Below, in pieces: positions 17,721-26,891 of a stretch of DNA of 41,540 nucleotides. The notes below the pieces were generated by a model. It searched no databases. It was not told the origin of the DNA and saw only the letters and a list, made by a program, of their open reading frames with translations. Positions within the stretch are counted from its first letter, which is position 1. Every line of letters begins with the position of its first letter. This DNA comes from an uncultured Bacteroidota bacterium. GTDB lineage: Bacteria; Bacteroidota; Bacteroidia; Chitinophagales; LD1. The stretch spans positions 1 to 41,540 of the forward strand of contig CAIOTH010000027.1 of assembly GCA_903861145.1 (NCBI GenBank), read 5' to 3'. Made by a program: the position numbers and the translations under genes.

Positions 17721-18887
17721 ATGATGTACGAATTCCTTACCCCTATTGATAAAGAAACCATTTTGGAAGATGCCGAACTGCACCCTGGCCAAATGGGCAA
17801 TTACATTTTTATCCATGAAGGGAATGAGCTTGAGCTTACAGATTTTAATATCGCGTTTATAGGCGTTTGCGAGGATAGAGGTTCAACCAACAACTCCGGT
17901 TCGGCCAAGGCCCCCGACCTTGTGCGCAGAGAGCTTTACAAGCTTTTTATGCCACCTATTGATAAGGAATTTAAGGTGCTTGATTTGGGAAATATCAATC
18001 AGGGGGAAACCCCTCGCGATATTTACTTTGCATTATCAAACGTTGTTTTGGAATTGCTTACGCATAAAGTGGTACCGGTTATTATAGGTGGCAGCCACGA
18101 CCTTACATTTGGTCAATACCTGGGCTATAAAAACCTTAGCGCCCTGATTAACCTGGTAGTAATTGATGAGCGTATTGATATGATGGACGGCCCCAACCGT
18201 AAATTGGATTCGACTTCGTTTTTAATGAATATACTAACCCACACACCCAATTATCTTTTTAATTACAGCCACGTGGGCTATCAAACATATTTAAACGATA
18301 GCAAGGCCATTGAAGTGCTAGAGGGACTTAATTTTGATTGCCACCGGCTGGGCTTAATACGCGCCAACCTTGAGCAAACCGAGCCTATTTTACGCGATGC
18401 AGATGCTTTGAGCATTGACATATCGGCCCTGCGCCAGGCTGATGCCCCTGCGCATGCTATGGCCTCGCCAAATGGCTTTAGTGCTGAAGAACTATGCCAG
18501 ATTACGCGCTATGCCGGCCTAAGCGATAAGCTTACCACACTTGGTATTTACGAAATTAACCCCGGCTATGATAACAACCGCCAAACAGTACAATTGGCCG
18601 CTCAAATGGTTTGGTATTTTATTGAGGGCTACTACAACCGTGTGGGCGATTACCCGCTTACGCTGGATGAGCACTTAAAATTTACTGTGCATTTGGAAGA
18701 TACCGACCACGAACTGATTTTTTGGAAGAGCAAAAAAACAGAACGCTGGTGGATGGAGTTGCCCTTTGGCGACAAAGAAAAATATGGCCGCAATCAATTA
18801 GTGCCCTGCAGTTTTGAAGATTACGAGAGCGCCTGCGAACAAGAACTACCCGATAGATGGATGAAGGCGTATACCAAGCTCACTTAA
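17721..18887 (+). CDS. Ureohydrolase-fold protein (arginase/formimidoylglutamase-like) with altered metal ligands
   Basis: 388 aa. The arginase/agmatinase fold is recognisable from VPVIIGGSHDLTFGQ (118-132), VVIDERID (146-153) and LSIDISALRQADAPA (230-244). In active manganese enzymes these are GGDH, DAHxD and SxDxDxxDP; here the DAHxD histidine is Arg151 and the second aspartate of the last motif is Ser235, so the two-metal site is incomplete. The type is common in Bacteroidota and usually annotated formimidoylglutamase; its activity is doubtful. No histidine-degradation genes are nearby. Its stop codon interlocks with that of the convergent downstream gene (18884-18887). Confidence 0.85.
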   Translation: MMYEFLTPIDKETILEDAELHPGQMGNYIFIHEGNELELTDFNIAFIGVCEDRGSTNNSGSAKAPDLVRRELYKLFMPPIDKEFKVLDLGNINQGETPRDIYFALSNVVLELLTHKVVPVIIGGSHDLTFGQYLGYKNLSALINLVVIDERIDMMDGPNRKLDSTSFLMNILTHTPNYLFNYSHVGYQTYLNDSKAIEVLEGLNFDCHRLGLIRANLEQTEPILRDADALSIDISALRQADAPAHAMASPNGFSAEELCQITRYAGLSDKLTTLGIYEINPGYDNNRQTVQLAAQMVWYFIEGYYNRVGDYPLTLDEHLKFTVHLEDTDHELIFWKSKKTERWWMELPFGDKEKYGRNQLVPCSFEDYESACEQELPDRWMKAYTKLT

Positions 18888-20023
18888 ATAATCTTTCCGC
18901 GCATTTCATTACAACCGTTAAAGTCAGCGAAGTTGTTTAACGCTTTAATGAGTTCAGCCTTAAGTTTAGCATCGGCCTTTTTTTCGTAGAAAATATTTTT
19001 TACGTACAGAGTCTTCTCGCTTCTTTCCGCTTTACAATCAATACGACCAACAAAGGTGTCTTTATATAAAACCGGCAGGCAGAAGTAGCCGTATTTTCTT
19101 TTAGGCCCGGGTACATAACACTCAATGGTGTAATCAAAATCAAAAATGGTTTTTAGTCGTCCTCGCTGTATTACGCAGTTATCGAAAGGGGATAGTATGG
19201 TAACCGCATTTTTGGCTTTGGCGTTCTCCGCTAAGTCAAGGCTTTGTTGGGTGGTGTAAAGAATTTCATCACACACTCCCTTTATTTTTAAGGGGATGAG
19301 AATGCCGGCTTCCTCCATTTCGGCAATCGCTTTAGCCACTAAGGGCTTGGCATGGCTGCGTAAATAACCTATCTCGCTTTTAGCCGCCAGCCCATTAGCG
19401 CGAATGGTTTTTGTTATCAGGTACTCGGCATATTCTTTTGGCGAAGGCAGTTTATCGTTTACACCTTTGGGCAATACCCTTTCGGTTAAGTCGTATACTT
19501 TTTGAAAGCCCTGGCGTTTGGCTACCATTAGCTTGCCTTCCATAAAAAGTTGTTCTAATGCGCGCTTGCTTTCTTTCCAATCCCACCAACCGGTCTTCTT
19601 TTTTTTCTCTTCAAAATCTTTCGATTGCAAAGGGCCTTCGGCAACTATGCGGTCGTAAACAAAACGGGTTGCTTTTTTATTGAAATACCATTTTAGTTTA
19701 CCGGTGGCAATCAGGTTTTTGCGATATAATGAAAACCGGTAGTCACGCATGGGTAAAAAAGCTGCGGCATGGCTCCAGTATTCGAAAACTGTTTTGTCTT
19801 TTTCAATCAATTCATCCAGGTAGCTTTTTTTATAATCGTTCACCCTGACCCAAATGGTGTGGTGGTGGGCGCGCTCCACTACTGATATAGTATCTATTTG
19901 CACATAACCCAAATGCTCGATTGCTTTTAAGGTTCCCTCTTTTTTATTCCCGAACGAATTACCAATCAAGCCCTGGTTAGACAGCATTAAGTGGCGGGCC
20001 TCTTTATTTGAAAGCGTTAGCAT
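18884..20023 (-). CDS. Winged-helix YcaQ/AlkX-like DNA glycosylase family protein
   Basis: 379 aa, HTH_42 family. The early HLGYVQIDTISVVERAHHHTIWVR segment holds the Q-hydrophobic-D motif (Gln42, Ile43, Asp44) at the position of the catalytic Q-x-Q/D motif of YcaQ-type glycosylases, and FEYWSHAAAFLPMRDYRF (80-97) is the second family signature. YcaQ relatives excise bulky or crosslinked alkylated bases. The C-terminal part (ILSPFDNCVIQRGRLKTIFDFDYTIECYVPGPKRKYGYFCLPVLY) is typical. It starts 4 bases after the stop of the sulfatase-fold gene, so the two are translationally close. DNA repair role inferred from the family. Confidence 0.87.
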   Translation of the reverse strand: MLTLSNKEARHLMLSNQGLIGNSFGNKKEGTLKAIEHLGYVQIDTISVVERAHHHTIWVRVNDYKKSYLDELIEKDKTVFEYWSHAAAFLPMRDYRFSLYRKNLIATGKLKWYFNKKATRFVYDRIVAEGPLQSKDFEEKKKKTGWWDWKESKRALEQLFMEGKLMVAKRQGFQKVYDLTERVLPKGVNDKLPSPKEYAEYLITKTIRANGLAAKSEIGYLRSHAKPLVAKAIAEMEEAGILIPLKIKGVCDEILYTTQQSLDLAENAKAKNAVTILSPFDNCVIQRGRLKTIFDFDYTIECYVPGPKRKYGYFCLPVLYKDTFVGRIDCKAERSEKTLYVKNIFYEKKADAKLKAELIKALNNFADFNGCNEMRGKII

Positions 20024-20027
20024 GTTT

Positions 20028-21899
20028 TTATTTTGATAGAAAATCTTTGATTAAAACCTGCAACATAGCTGCGCCCTTTTTGTACAAAGCAATTTTGTCT
20101 TTTTCGGTTTTGCCGGTATTTCTGTTTTCCGAAGGGAACTTATTATTCCAAATTACCAGGCCGCTGCTATCAACAAACCCAAAGCCTTCATCGAAGGTGT
20201 AAAATGCAAATTGTTGGCTATAAGGATTCATCAGGTTCTTGCTCCACCGATATGGTTGAGATGAATATCCTAATTGATGCAACAGGGTAGCCGCTATATC
20301 GGTTTGCGAAACCCAATGATCATATTTGGCCCCGCGAAATTCTTCTTTCAACGCCCCGCCATAAATCAGTAAGGGGATGTGGTAAAACTCGGGGCTTTCG
20401 TAAGGATAATCTTTAGGCACGGCATGGCTATGATCTGCCACAATAATAAAAATGGTGCTATCGTACCATTTCTCTTTTTTAATGTCTTCAAAAAATTTTC
20501 CTAGTTGACGGTCGGCGTAAACAGCGGTACTGAGATATTCATTGTGGCATCCACCCCAATTTATAGTTGGTGAACTTATCGCATCAAACGGGGCATGTGT
20601 ACTTAGTGTAAACAGGCCTGTAAGAAATGGTTGCTTGTAAGTATTCATCGAATCGTGCCAGATGCATAACATCATTGAGTCGTGAATGCCCAGCCTGCCG
20701 GATGGAACGGTAGGCGGCAAATCTTGCTGCTCGATTACCCGGTTAAAACCGTTTTGATCGATGTAGGTTTTAATGTTACCGTAAATCAAATGCCCGCCAA
20801 AAAAGAAAGAGGAGTAATAACCATTTGCCGAAAGCTGGTTATTGATATTGGCCAAATGAACCAGGTGCTTGGGTTGATTGATGGCACTACCTATGGGCAA
20901 AGCGGGATAGGCGCTTAAAACTGCAGGCACACCCTGGTCGCTAACGTGGCCGGCAGGTTTTACATGCGTGAAGAGATAGCCGTTGCTGATTAGTTTTTCG
21001 AAGTTGGGAGTAAGCCCTTTATAACCGCCCAACGATTCAATCAAATCGGCCGACCAGCTTTCTAATATCAAAACGCAAACGTTGGGCCGCGCAACTTTAA
21101 ATAATTGAATGGTGGTATCCTTTTCAACGCTGAATATTTTGTTCACTACCTCGTTGGCTTCATTGTCTGGTAGTAACTTATATGCTTCGCCACGTAAGGT
21201 GCGCTGGGTTTCGATATAACTATGGCCCATGTTCCACATGGGATTAACCGTTGCGTCGTTTACGCATTGATCATCGGAGAAATATACATCCCCCCCACAA
21301 ATAGGAGCTTTCCTTAGGCTACCATGGCATCCTATTAAAAGTAAGGCAACAACCAAGAGAACTGAAGCGGAAAGTTTCAAAATGTCACTTTGAATGGAGG
21401 GCTTTTTTGTAGTAACATCTGTCGGCAATAACTTCTCGAGAAGTTTAGATGAAATATAACCCAGCAGCCCAACTAAAGACAACAGAGAAAACATGAGTGT
21501 AAACGGGATAGAGTGAAACAGCTCATCGGTATGTTGCAAATGCGTGAGCATGTTGAAGTACATTTTGGTATGCACCTCCTGGTACACGCCAATTTCGCCC
21601 ATAGAAAGCAGTGCGCAAAACAGCGCTGTTGCAAACAGGTAAAATCGCAATGTGCTCATTAAAAATTTGGTAAGGAAGAAATTTGAGAGAAACAAAAGGA
21701 GCATTGCTGGAACGAGCAGATAGCATGCTGCAGATACATCTAAAGGGAAAGCATGATAAAAGGATAGAAGGAAAACGCCTGCACCCATGTGCCTGATTTG
21801 CCCGGCGAAATAGAGCAGATACACAGCCCGACACAAGAAGAACAGTAACAGGTAAAAGACGAAAATTTTAAAAAGGTTGAGCAAATACCGTTTTGCCAT
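20028..21899 (-). CDS. LTA-synthase-like membrane phosphotransferase/sulfatase-fold protein
   Basis: 623 aa. Five hydrophobic segments at the N-terminus (about 8-30, 38-50, 55-78, 83-100 and 130-148, plus one near 175-190) are followed by a periplasmic alkaline-phosphatase-fold domain: VLILESWSADLIESLGG (276-292, metal-ligand Glu280), GHVSDQGVPAVLSAYPALP (317-335, probable nucleophile Ser320), LSTHAPFD, and the second metal site IIVADHSHAVP. Relatives transfer glycerol-phosphate or phosphoethanolamine to envelope polymers. Gram-negative Bacteroidota lack classical LTA, so the acceptor is unknown. It lies 28 bases downstream of murF on the same strand, suggesting an envelope role. Confidence 0.88.
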   Translation of the reverse strand: MAKRYLLNLFKIFVFYLLLFFLCRAVYLLYFAGQIRHMGAGVFLLSFYHAFPLDVSAACYLLVPAMLLLFLSNFFLTKFLMSTLRFYLFATALFCALLSMGEIGVYQEVHTKMYFNMLTHLQHTDELFHSIPFTLMFSLLSLVGLLGYISSKLLEKLLPTDVTTKKPSIQSDILKLSASVLLVVALLLIGCHGSLRKAPICGGDVYFSDDQCVNDATVNPMWNMGHSYIETQRTLRGEAYKLLPDNEANEVVNKIFSVEKDTTIQLFKVARPNVCVLILESWSADLIESLGGYKGLTPNFEKLISNGYLFTHVKPAGHVSDQGVPAVLSAYPALPIGSAINQPKHLVHLANINNQLSANGYYSSFFFGGHLIYGNIKTYIDQNGFNRVIEQQDLPPTVPSGRLGIHDSMMLCIWHDSMNTYKQPFLTGLFTLSTHAPFDAISSPTINWGGCHNEYLSTAVYADRQLGKFFEDIKKEKWYDSTIFIIVADHSHAVPKDYPYESPEFYHIPLLIYGGALKEEFRGAKYDHWVSQTDIAATLLHQLGYSSQPYRWSKNLMNPYSQQFAFYTFDEGFGFVDSSGLVIWNNKFPSENRNTGKTEKDKIALYKKGAAMLQVLIKDFLSK

Positions 21900-21927
21900 T
21901 TACAGTAGCGGGTTAAGTTAAAACTAC

Positions 21928-23232
21928 TTAATCTTTCAGTATTTTCTCCAGCTCATTTTTTCGAGAGCCCTTTATCAGCAGGTAAGTATTTTCAAATTGC
22001 TGGCCTTTAAACCAGGCTTTTAAATCATCGGGCTTGTTGAAGTAAATAACGGCGGGGTCATGCTCAAGAAAGTGAAAGCCATTACCTACAAATACTTTTT
22101 TTGCAATCGGCATTTCTTTAACCATAGCGGCAATTTTTTCATGCTCTACTTGTGCATAGGCCCCCAACTCCATCATTTCACCAAGAATTACAACCTTATT
22201 AGGTGCCTGTATTTTTGAAAAATTCTTTAAGGCCTCATGCATGCTGCTTGGATTGGCATTGTATGCATCGAGTATGATAGTATTGCTGCCCAGGGTTATT
22301 TTTTGCGAACGGTTATTGGTTGGGGTATATGCTTCTAAAGCTTCTTTTATTTCCGCGAAATGCACTCCAAAGTATTTACCCATACAAATCGCGCTCATTG
22401 CATTTTCGAAATTGTAATCGCCAACCAGTTGTGTTTTGATGTTAAGTTTAGCGCCAGCCGCATCCACAACGAGTGATAAAAATTCTGAACCACCACCGAT
22501 ACTTCCTTGGCAATAAGCGTTTACCGCCATGCCATAAGTAATCGCGTTTTTTACGTCAGGTGTTTTAGATAGAAGTAATTCATTATCGGCACTTACAAAA
22601 ATTTTGCCTTGATGTTTGCCAATGTAATTGTAGAGTTCGGTTTTGCCTTTTACAACCCCTTCAAACCCACCAAACCCTTCGGTATGCGCCATACCTACAT
22701 TGGTTATTAATCCGTAATCAGGACGCACATAGTCGCAATACGAGGCTATTTCGCCCTGGTGGTTGGCGCCCATTTCAATCACAGCAAATTCAACATCGCT
22801 TTTTATTGATAACAATGTAAGTGGTATGCCAATGTGATTATTAAGGTTGCCTTTGGTGGCGTAGGTTGTATATTTTTTTGAAAGCACTGCGGCTATTAAT
22901 TCCTTGGTAGTAGTTTTTCCATTACTACCGGTAATAGCGATTACCGGGCACTTTAGTTGGTCACGGTGGTGCGCCGCCAGCGCTTGTAATGTCTTCAACG
23001 AATCTTCAACCAAAAATAAATTATCTCCGAACTTTTCTTTCCAGCTAGCATCAATCAACTCATCGGCTACAACAATTTTCGCACCTTTTTCAAAAGCATC
23101 GGCCACAAAGAGATTAGCATTGTATTTATCGCCCTTTAGTGCAAAGAAGATATTGCCCTTGGTTATGCTACGGGTATCGGTTGTTACGCCGGTTGAGGAA
23201 AGATAATTTTGATAAAGCGCTTCTATCTGCAT
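21928..23232 (-). CDS. murF: UDP-N-acetylmuramoyl-tripeptide--D-alanyl-D-alanine ligase
   Basis: 434 aa cytoplasmic ligase adding D-Ala-D-Ala to UDP-MurNAc-tripeptide. The Mur signature is clear: N-terminal substrate-binding domain with TDTRSITKGNIFFALKG (18-34), ATP loop GSNGKTTTK (102-110), NLNNHIGIPLTL (129-140), VIEMGANHQGEI (151-162), ITNVGMAHTEGFGG (176-189), and in the C-terminal domain LDAYNANPSSM. The spacing is normal for the family. murF close to gldJ is a recurrent Bacteroidota arrangement. On the minus strand GATATTTG lies 5 bases before the ATG, one mismatch from TAnnTTTG, so it may have its own promoter. Confidence 0.97.
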   Translation of the reverse strand: MQIEALYQNYLSSTGVTTDTRSITKGNIFFALKGDKYNANLFVADAFEKGAKIVVADELIDASWKEKFGDNLFLVEDSLKTLQALAAHHRDQLKCPVIAITGSNGKTTTKELIAAVLSKKYTTYATKGNLNNHIGIPLTLLSIKSDVEFAVIEMGANHQGEIASYCDYVRPDYGLITNVGMAHTEGFGGFEGVVKGKTELYNYIGKHQGKIFVSADNELLLSKTPDVKNAITYGMAVNAYCQGSIGGGSEFLSLVVDAAGAKLNIKTQLVGDYNFENAMSAICMGKYFGVHFAEIKEALEAYTPTNNRSQKITLGSNTIILDAYNANPSSMHEALKNFSKIQAPNKVVILGEMMELGAYAQVEHEKIAAMVKEMPIAKKVFVGNGFHFLEHDPAVIYFNKPDDLKAWFKGQQFENTYLLIKGSRKNELEKILKD

Positions 23233-23324
23233 GAGTACAAATATCCGTTAAAACCGGATGAACCAAATTAGGATAAAACCGTTTGAAAAAGAAGATATCT
23301 ATCAATTCGCAATGAACCGCGGAA

Positions 23325-24074
23325 CTACTTTACCCTGAATGCAGTAAAGAAGTAATTGTTGGCAGCAGCTACTAACTCAAACTTTTGAGGGTATGATGCA
23401 GTATAGTTGGTCCAGGCAAGGAACTCGTGAGTTGGTACTCCAAATTCATCAAACAAAATAATATCGCCGGGTTTTAAAAAGGGGTCAAGCATGGTTAATA
23501 CATACAGGGTTGAGGTGTACAAGTCGGCATCCATATGTATTACGTTGCGCTTAGTGCGGTCAATCCTCTTTAAAAAATCGGGAAGGGTATCCTGAAAAAG
23601 GCCTTTTAAAAACTCGACTCTTGAATCCTGTATATCGGGCACCTTACCGCCGGTAGACATATCGCCAGCCTTAAATTGGTCCCAGTCCTCTGGTAACCCT
23701 GTAAACGTATCAAAGCCATAAAAACGCGATGCGGCATCCTGGTTTTTACCCGTCCACCATTTAAACGAATGCCCTTGCGCTACCCCAAACTCAAGGTAAT
23801 TAATCGGGCCAGAGGCCATGTTTGAGCCATATAAAAACTCGTATAACGCATAACGTTTATCGTAGTTCCAGTCAGATAGGTAGAAATCGTTAAACTGTGG
23901 ATTGCTGTTTTTTGCACGCCAGCGGCTAAACTCGGCTAAATGTGCAATTTGCAAAAAGGCATTAGGTAATGGCCCTAAAAATTTATGCAGGTTAAACCTT
24001 AGCGATAAGGTCTTGATTTTTCGTTTTAAGTATAGTGTGGTTGAGGCCATTCCGTGAATAATTATGGGGGGCAA
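23325..24074 (-). CDS. Class I SAM-dependent methyltransferase, TylF/MycF-like
   Basis: 249 aa from ATG 24074, or 240 aa if ATG 24047 (MASTTLYLKRK) is used; the second looks more natural. SAM-binding motif I is LEFGVAQGHS (94-103), followed by GFDTFTGLPEDW (120-131), the TylF hallmark, and a metal site HMDADLYTSTLYVL (180-193) with DEFG (209-212). TylF/MycF enzymes are Mg-dependent sugar O-methyltransferases; Bacteroidota homologues probably modify surface polysaccharide sugars, but the acceptor is unknown. It lies between the terminator at 24136-24180 and murF, 92 bases before murF. Confidence 0.88.
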   Translation of the reverse strand: MPPIIIHGMASTTLYLKRKIKTLSLRFNLHKFLGPLPNAFLQIAHLAEFSRWRAKNSNPQFNDFYLSDWNYDKRYALYEFLYGSNMASGPINYLEFGVAQGHSFKWWTGKNQDAASRFYGFDTFTGLPEDWDQFKAGDMSTGGKVPDIQDSRVEFLKGLFQDTLPDFLKRIDRTKRNVIHMDADLYTSTLYVLTMLDPFLKPGDIILFDEFGVPTHEFLAWTNYTASYPQKFELVAAANNYFFTAFRVK

Positions 24075-24135
24075 AGAAACTTAAAAATAGGAGAATTTCA
24101 TGCTTTTGCGCAAATGGGATCATGCACAGATGCAG

Positions 24136-24180
24136 CAAAATAAAAGAGGTTGGCCTTTTGGGTCAACCTCTTTTATTTTG
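24136..24180 (-). terminator. Strong intrinsic terminator downstream of gldJ
   Basis: Perfect 17-bp inverted repeat CAAAATAAAAGAGGTTG / CAACCTCTTTTATTTTG, extended by a G-U and two G-C pairs to a 20-bp stem with a 5-base loop. It starts 20 bases past the gldJ stop on the minus strand. The A/T-rich outer stem supplies the T-tract in either direction, so it ends gldJ and separates it from the methyltransferase gene. Confidence 0.85.
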
Positions 24181-24199
24181 AACTGTCAATTTTTATTGA

Positions 24200-25696
24200 C
24201 TATCCTTTCATTTTACGTTTTCCTTTTTCATGGGGGAAGTTGTTACCACCCTTGATAGAGTTACCGGCTGGTGAACCTACGCGGTCCATAGCGCAACGGA
24301 AACCTAAGTCATCGGTAGAATAAGCCTGGTCAAGATATCTGCGGGTTCCCGGTGAAAGGAAGTAAGCGCGGTCTTTCCAGCTACCACCTTTGTAAACACG
24401 AACCTCATCGTTAATTAAAGAAGAAGCACCGAATTTGTAATCAACTTCAGATGTTTCATCGCCATCCTGGTAGTTTCTTACGTCACCTCTTCTGTAATTA
24501 CGGCGGTTAGCACTTTCTTCCTGTGTTACAGGACGGTAAACTATTTGACCTAAGCTATCTTTATCAACTGGTTTGCCTTCTGCATCCAGTAATTTGGTTT
24601 TGTATTCATTACCACGGAAAGGACGGAAATCAGTTGCATCCTGGCTGGTCATTGGACGGTAAACATCCAATACCCACTCATTTACGTTACCCGACATGTT
24701 ATACAAGCCGAAATCGTTTGGCATGTATGATTTTACAGGTGCAGTAATATCGGCGTTATCATTCAGCTTACCGGCAATACCCATGTTATCACCACGGCCT
24801 CTTTTAAAGTTAGCCAGAAACTGGCCTTGCCACATACCTGATTTAGGATAGCGGGTTGAAGTACCATTCCAAGGATAAATTCTGCGGTCGGTAATTCTTT
24901 CTTCGGTTGTAGCCGGTTGGTTACCAATAAGAGCCAAAGCAGAATATTCCCATTCAGCTTCTGTCGGTAAACGGTACTTAGGTAACATGATACCGTCTTC
25001 CATGCGCACGTGGCGGGTTCCGGTTCCTGCAGGGTTCAAATCTTTAATAGGTCTTTTACCTGCAGAGCCTTCATATTGGCCAACTAAATAAGCTTCAGTA
25101 TTGAAGTTATCGGCACCTACTTGTGAAGGGTTTTCAGCTAAAACGCCTTTGTCAATCAAAGTTCTTTCATTAACACGGTTAGTACGCCATTCGCAAAAGT
25201 CGTTTGCCTGTAACCAATTAACACCTACAACCGGGTAGAAATCGTAAGCCGGGTGGCGGAAGTAATACTCAACGTAAGGTTCGTTATAAGCCAGGTTATC
25301 TCTCCAAACCAAAGTATCGGGAAGAGCTTTTTTAACTACATCCGGAAAATCGGCGCCGAAAACGCGATTCATCCAGTACAAGTATTCACGATAGTGAACG
25401 TTTGCAACTTCGGTTTCATCCATATAGAATGAACTTACAGTAGCACGACGTGGAACTTCGTGATATTCATACATCACATCTGTTTCGGTATTACCCATCA
25501 TAAAAGTACCACCCTGAATATATACCAGGCCCGGACCGGTTACCTGATCAGGAGTTTTTGATACCTCAAATCCCCCGTTCTTTGAGTCATTGTAGTTCCA
25601 ACCGGTTATGCTGGATTTTTCTTTACCACATGATGACACGCCAATCAACACCGGCAGCGCAAGGTAGAGGTACAATTTGCTAAGCTTCATTGTCAT
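24200..25696 (-). CDS. gldJ: Gliding motility / type IX secretion lipoprotein GldJ
   Basis: 498 aa. The lipobox SSC (Cys23 from ATG 25696, Cys21 from ATG 25690) makes it a lipoprotein. The opening after it, TGWNYNDSKNGGFEV, is typical of GldJ. An FGE-sulfatase (formylglycine-generating-enzyme-like) domain follows: VYIQGGTFMMGNTETDVMYEYHEVPRR, ETEVANVHYREYLYWM, YRLPTEAEWEYSA, DFGLYNMSGNVNEWVLDVYRP and VYKGGSWKDRAYFLSPGTRRYL. GldJ sits with GldK in the periplasmic ring of the T9SS/gliding motor and stabilises it; it is not an active FGE. It neighbours a PorP/SprF-like gene and the divergent porU-porV pair, a conserved arrangement. Confidence 0.95.
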   Translation of the reverse strand: MTMKLSKLYLYLALPVLIGVSSCGKEKSSITGWNYNDSKNGGFEVSKTPDQVTGPGLVYIQGGTFMMGNTETDVMYEYHEVPRRATVSSFYMDETEVANVHYREYLYWMNRVFGADFPDVVKKALPDTLVWRDNLAYNEPYVEYYFRHPAYDFYPVVGVNWLQANDFCEWRTNRVNERTLIDKGVLAENPSQVGADNFNTEAYLVGQYEGSAGKRPIKDLNPAGTGTRHVRMEDGIMLPKYRLPTEAEWEYSALALIGNQPATTEERITDRRIYPWNGTSTRYPKSGMWQGQFLANFKRGRGDNMGIAGKLNDNADITAPVKSYMPNDFGLYNMSGNVNEWVLDVYRPMTSQDATDFRPFRGNEYKTKLLDAEGKPVDKDSLGQIVYRPVTQEESANRRNYRRGDVRNYQDGDETSEVDYKFGASSLINDEVRVYKGGSWKDRAYFLSPGTRRYLDQAYSTDDLGFRCAMDRVGSPAGNSIKGGNNFPHEKGKRKMKG

Positions 25697-25775
25697 TCGT
25701 TTAGTTTGTTTATAATAGTTAAGGGTTAAGCTGTTTTATTTAAAGGTCGCTAATATAGAATTTTAATTTCCAAAA

Positions 25776-26813
25776 TCAAAAATTCAAAATATCGGGGCAA
25801 GGCACGTATCCTTTGTTCTTTTTCGGATTTAACGAATTGTCCTCGCCGGTCCAGTTAAAAGTGAAAGAAAGCTCGTGCGTTCCGCCTGTTTTATTTGCCA
25901 ATTTTGAAATGGTATAATCGTAACTATATCCTACCCTGAATTTGCCCTTTTTTACCCCCAAATACCCAATAACCGCATCCGAATTGTATATAACATTACG
26001 GTACCCCAGACCAAAGTAAACAATGCTGATACCTGTTAAAAAAGTGGCCTCAGCCTGGTATGAATTGCCCTGATTCACCAATAAAACGTTTGGCGATACC
26101 CAGATATTGTACCATTGGTCTTTGCTGTGTTTTATAGGCAAATTGGCCCCAAAGTGGGCTACAAAATTCATGGGCGTGTGTACCGAGTTATCGGCAGTAA
26201 AATTTTGAGGGTGCATTAACAGGTTATTGACCGCAAAACCCACGTAAAACTTTTCGGTAAAAAATACGGCACCTGCCGACATATCGCCTGTATTGGTAGA
26301 AACCCTTTCGGCACTCGGCTCGTTGGTTGGGTTGGGAACATTAACATTGTTGTAAAACCCTGTTAGCGGGCTAATCATATCGCTCCATAAAAGCTGGCTC
26401 CATTGTATGGACGAATGGATGTAGCTACCCTCAAGGCCTATTTTAATGGCCATGTGGCGGTTTATTTTTATTTGCTGGCTATAAATAAGACTGGCTTTAT
26501 AGGTGCCGTAAAGGCCGTTGGCAATCTGGTCGCCGGTAAAAAGGGCACCTACGCCGGCTTTAATAGCATCAATATGCATATCGAACCCGGCCATATAAGT
26601 AGTATAGCCGCCATTAAAGCCATCGCCCAAACCTGACCATTGGTTACGGTAATTAACAGTAACCCGGGGGCCATATGATATACCTGCCAACGCCGGGTTA
26701 AGCTGCAAGGGTGCAGCAAAATATTGCGACATCTCAACATCCTGAGAAAATAATTCTATGGAGGTACTTAATAGAATGAGAGTGAAAACGATATATTTAA
26801 GCCTGTTTCTCAA
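25776..26813 (-). CDS. PorP/SprF-family type IX secretion outer-membrane protein
   Basis: 345 aa. Signal peptide (MRNRLKYIVFTLILLSTSIELFSQ) followed at once by the family hallmark DVEMSQYFAAPLQLNPALAG and NYRNQW, then alternating beta strands of a 14-stranded-type barrel. The start is TTG at 26813; upstream in-frame codons reach a stop with no ATG. PorP/SprF proteins sit in the outer membrane, attach to PorK/N or GldK/N-type rings, and in gliding bacteria serve a specific adhesin. It lies 79 bases upstream of gldJ on the same strand, so cotranscription is likely. Which cargo it serves is unknown, as no adhesin gene is adjacent. Confidence 0.93.
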   Translation of the reverse strand: MRNRLKYIVFTLILLSTSIELFSQDVEMSQYFAAPLQLNPALAGISYGPRVTVNYRNQWSGLGDGFNGGYTTYMAGFDMHIDAIKAGVGALFTGDQIANGLYGTYKASLIYSQQIKINRHMAIKIGLEGSYIHSSIQWSQLLWSDMISPLTGFYNNVNVPNPTNEPSAERVSTNTGDMSAGAVFFTEKFYVGFAVNNLLMHPQNFTADNSVHTPMNFVAHFGANLPIKHSKDQWYNIWVSPNVLLVNQGNSYQAEATFLTGISIVYFGLGYRNVIYNSDAVIGYLGVKKGKFRVGYSYDYTISKLANKTGGTHELSFTFNWTGEDNSLNPKKNKGYVPCPDILNF

Positions 26814-26891
26814 AAATGTTAGTTGTTAAGAAAATAAAACAGAAAAGGTCGCGTTTTATTGCGCACCTTCAAAAAGTGTCCAAAAATAATG

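Noticed and set aside
24200-25696. Active formylglycine-generating enzyme
   Set aside because: GldJ-type opening, lipobox and T9SS context show a structural FGE-like lipoprotein.
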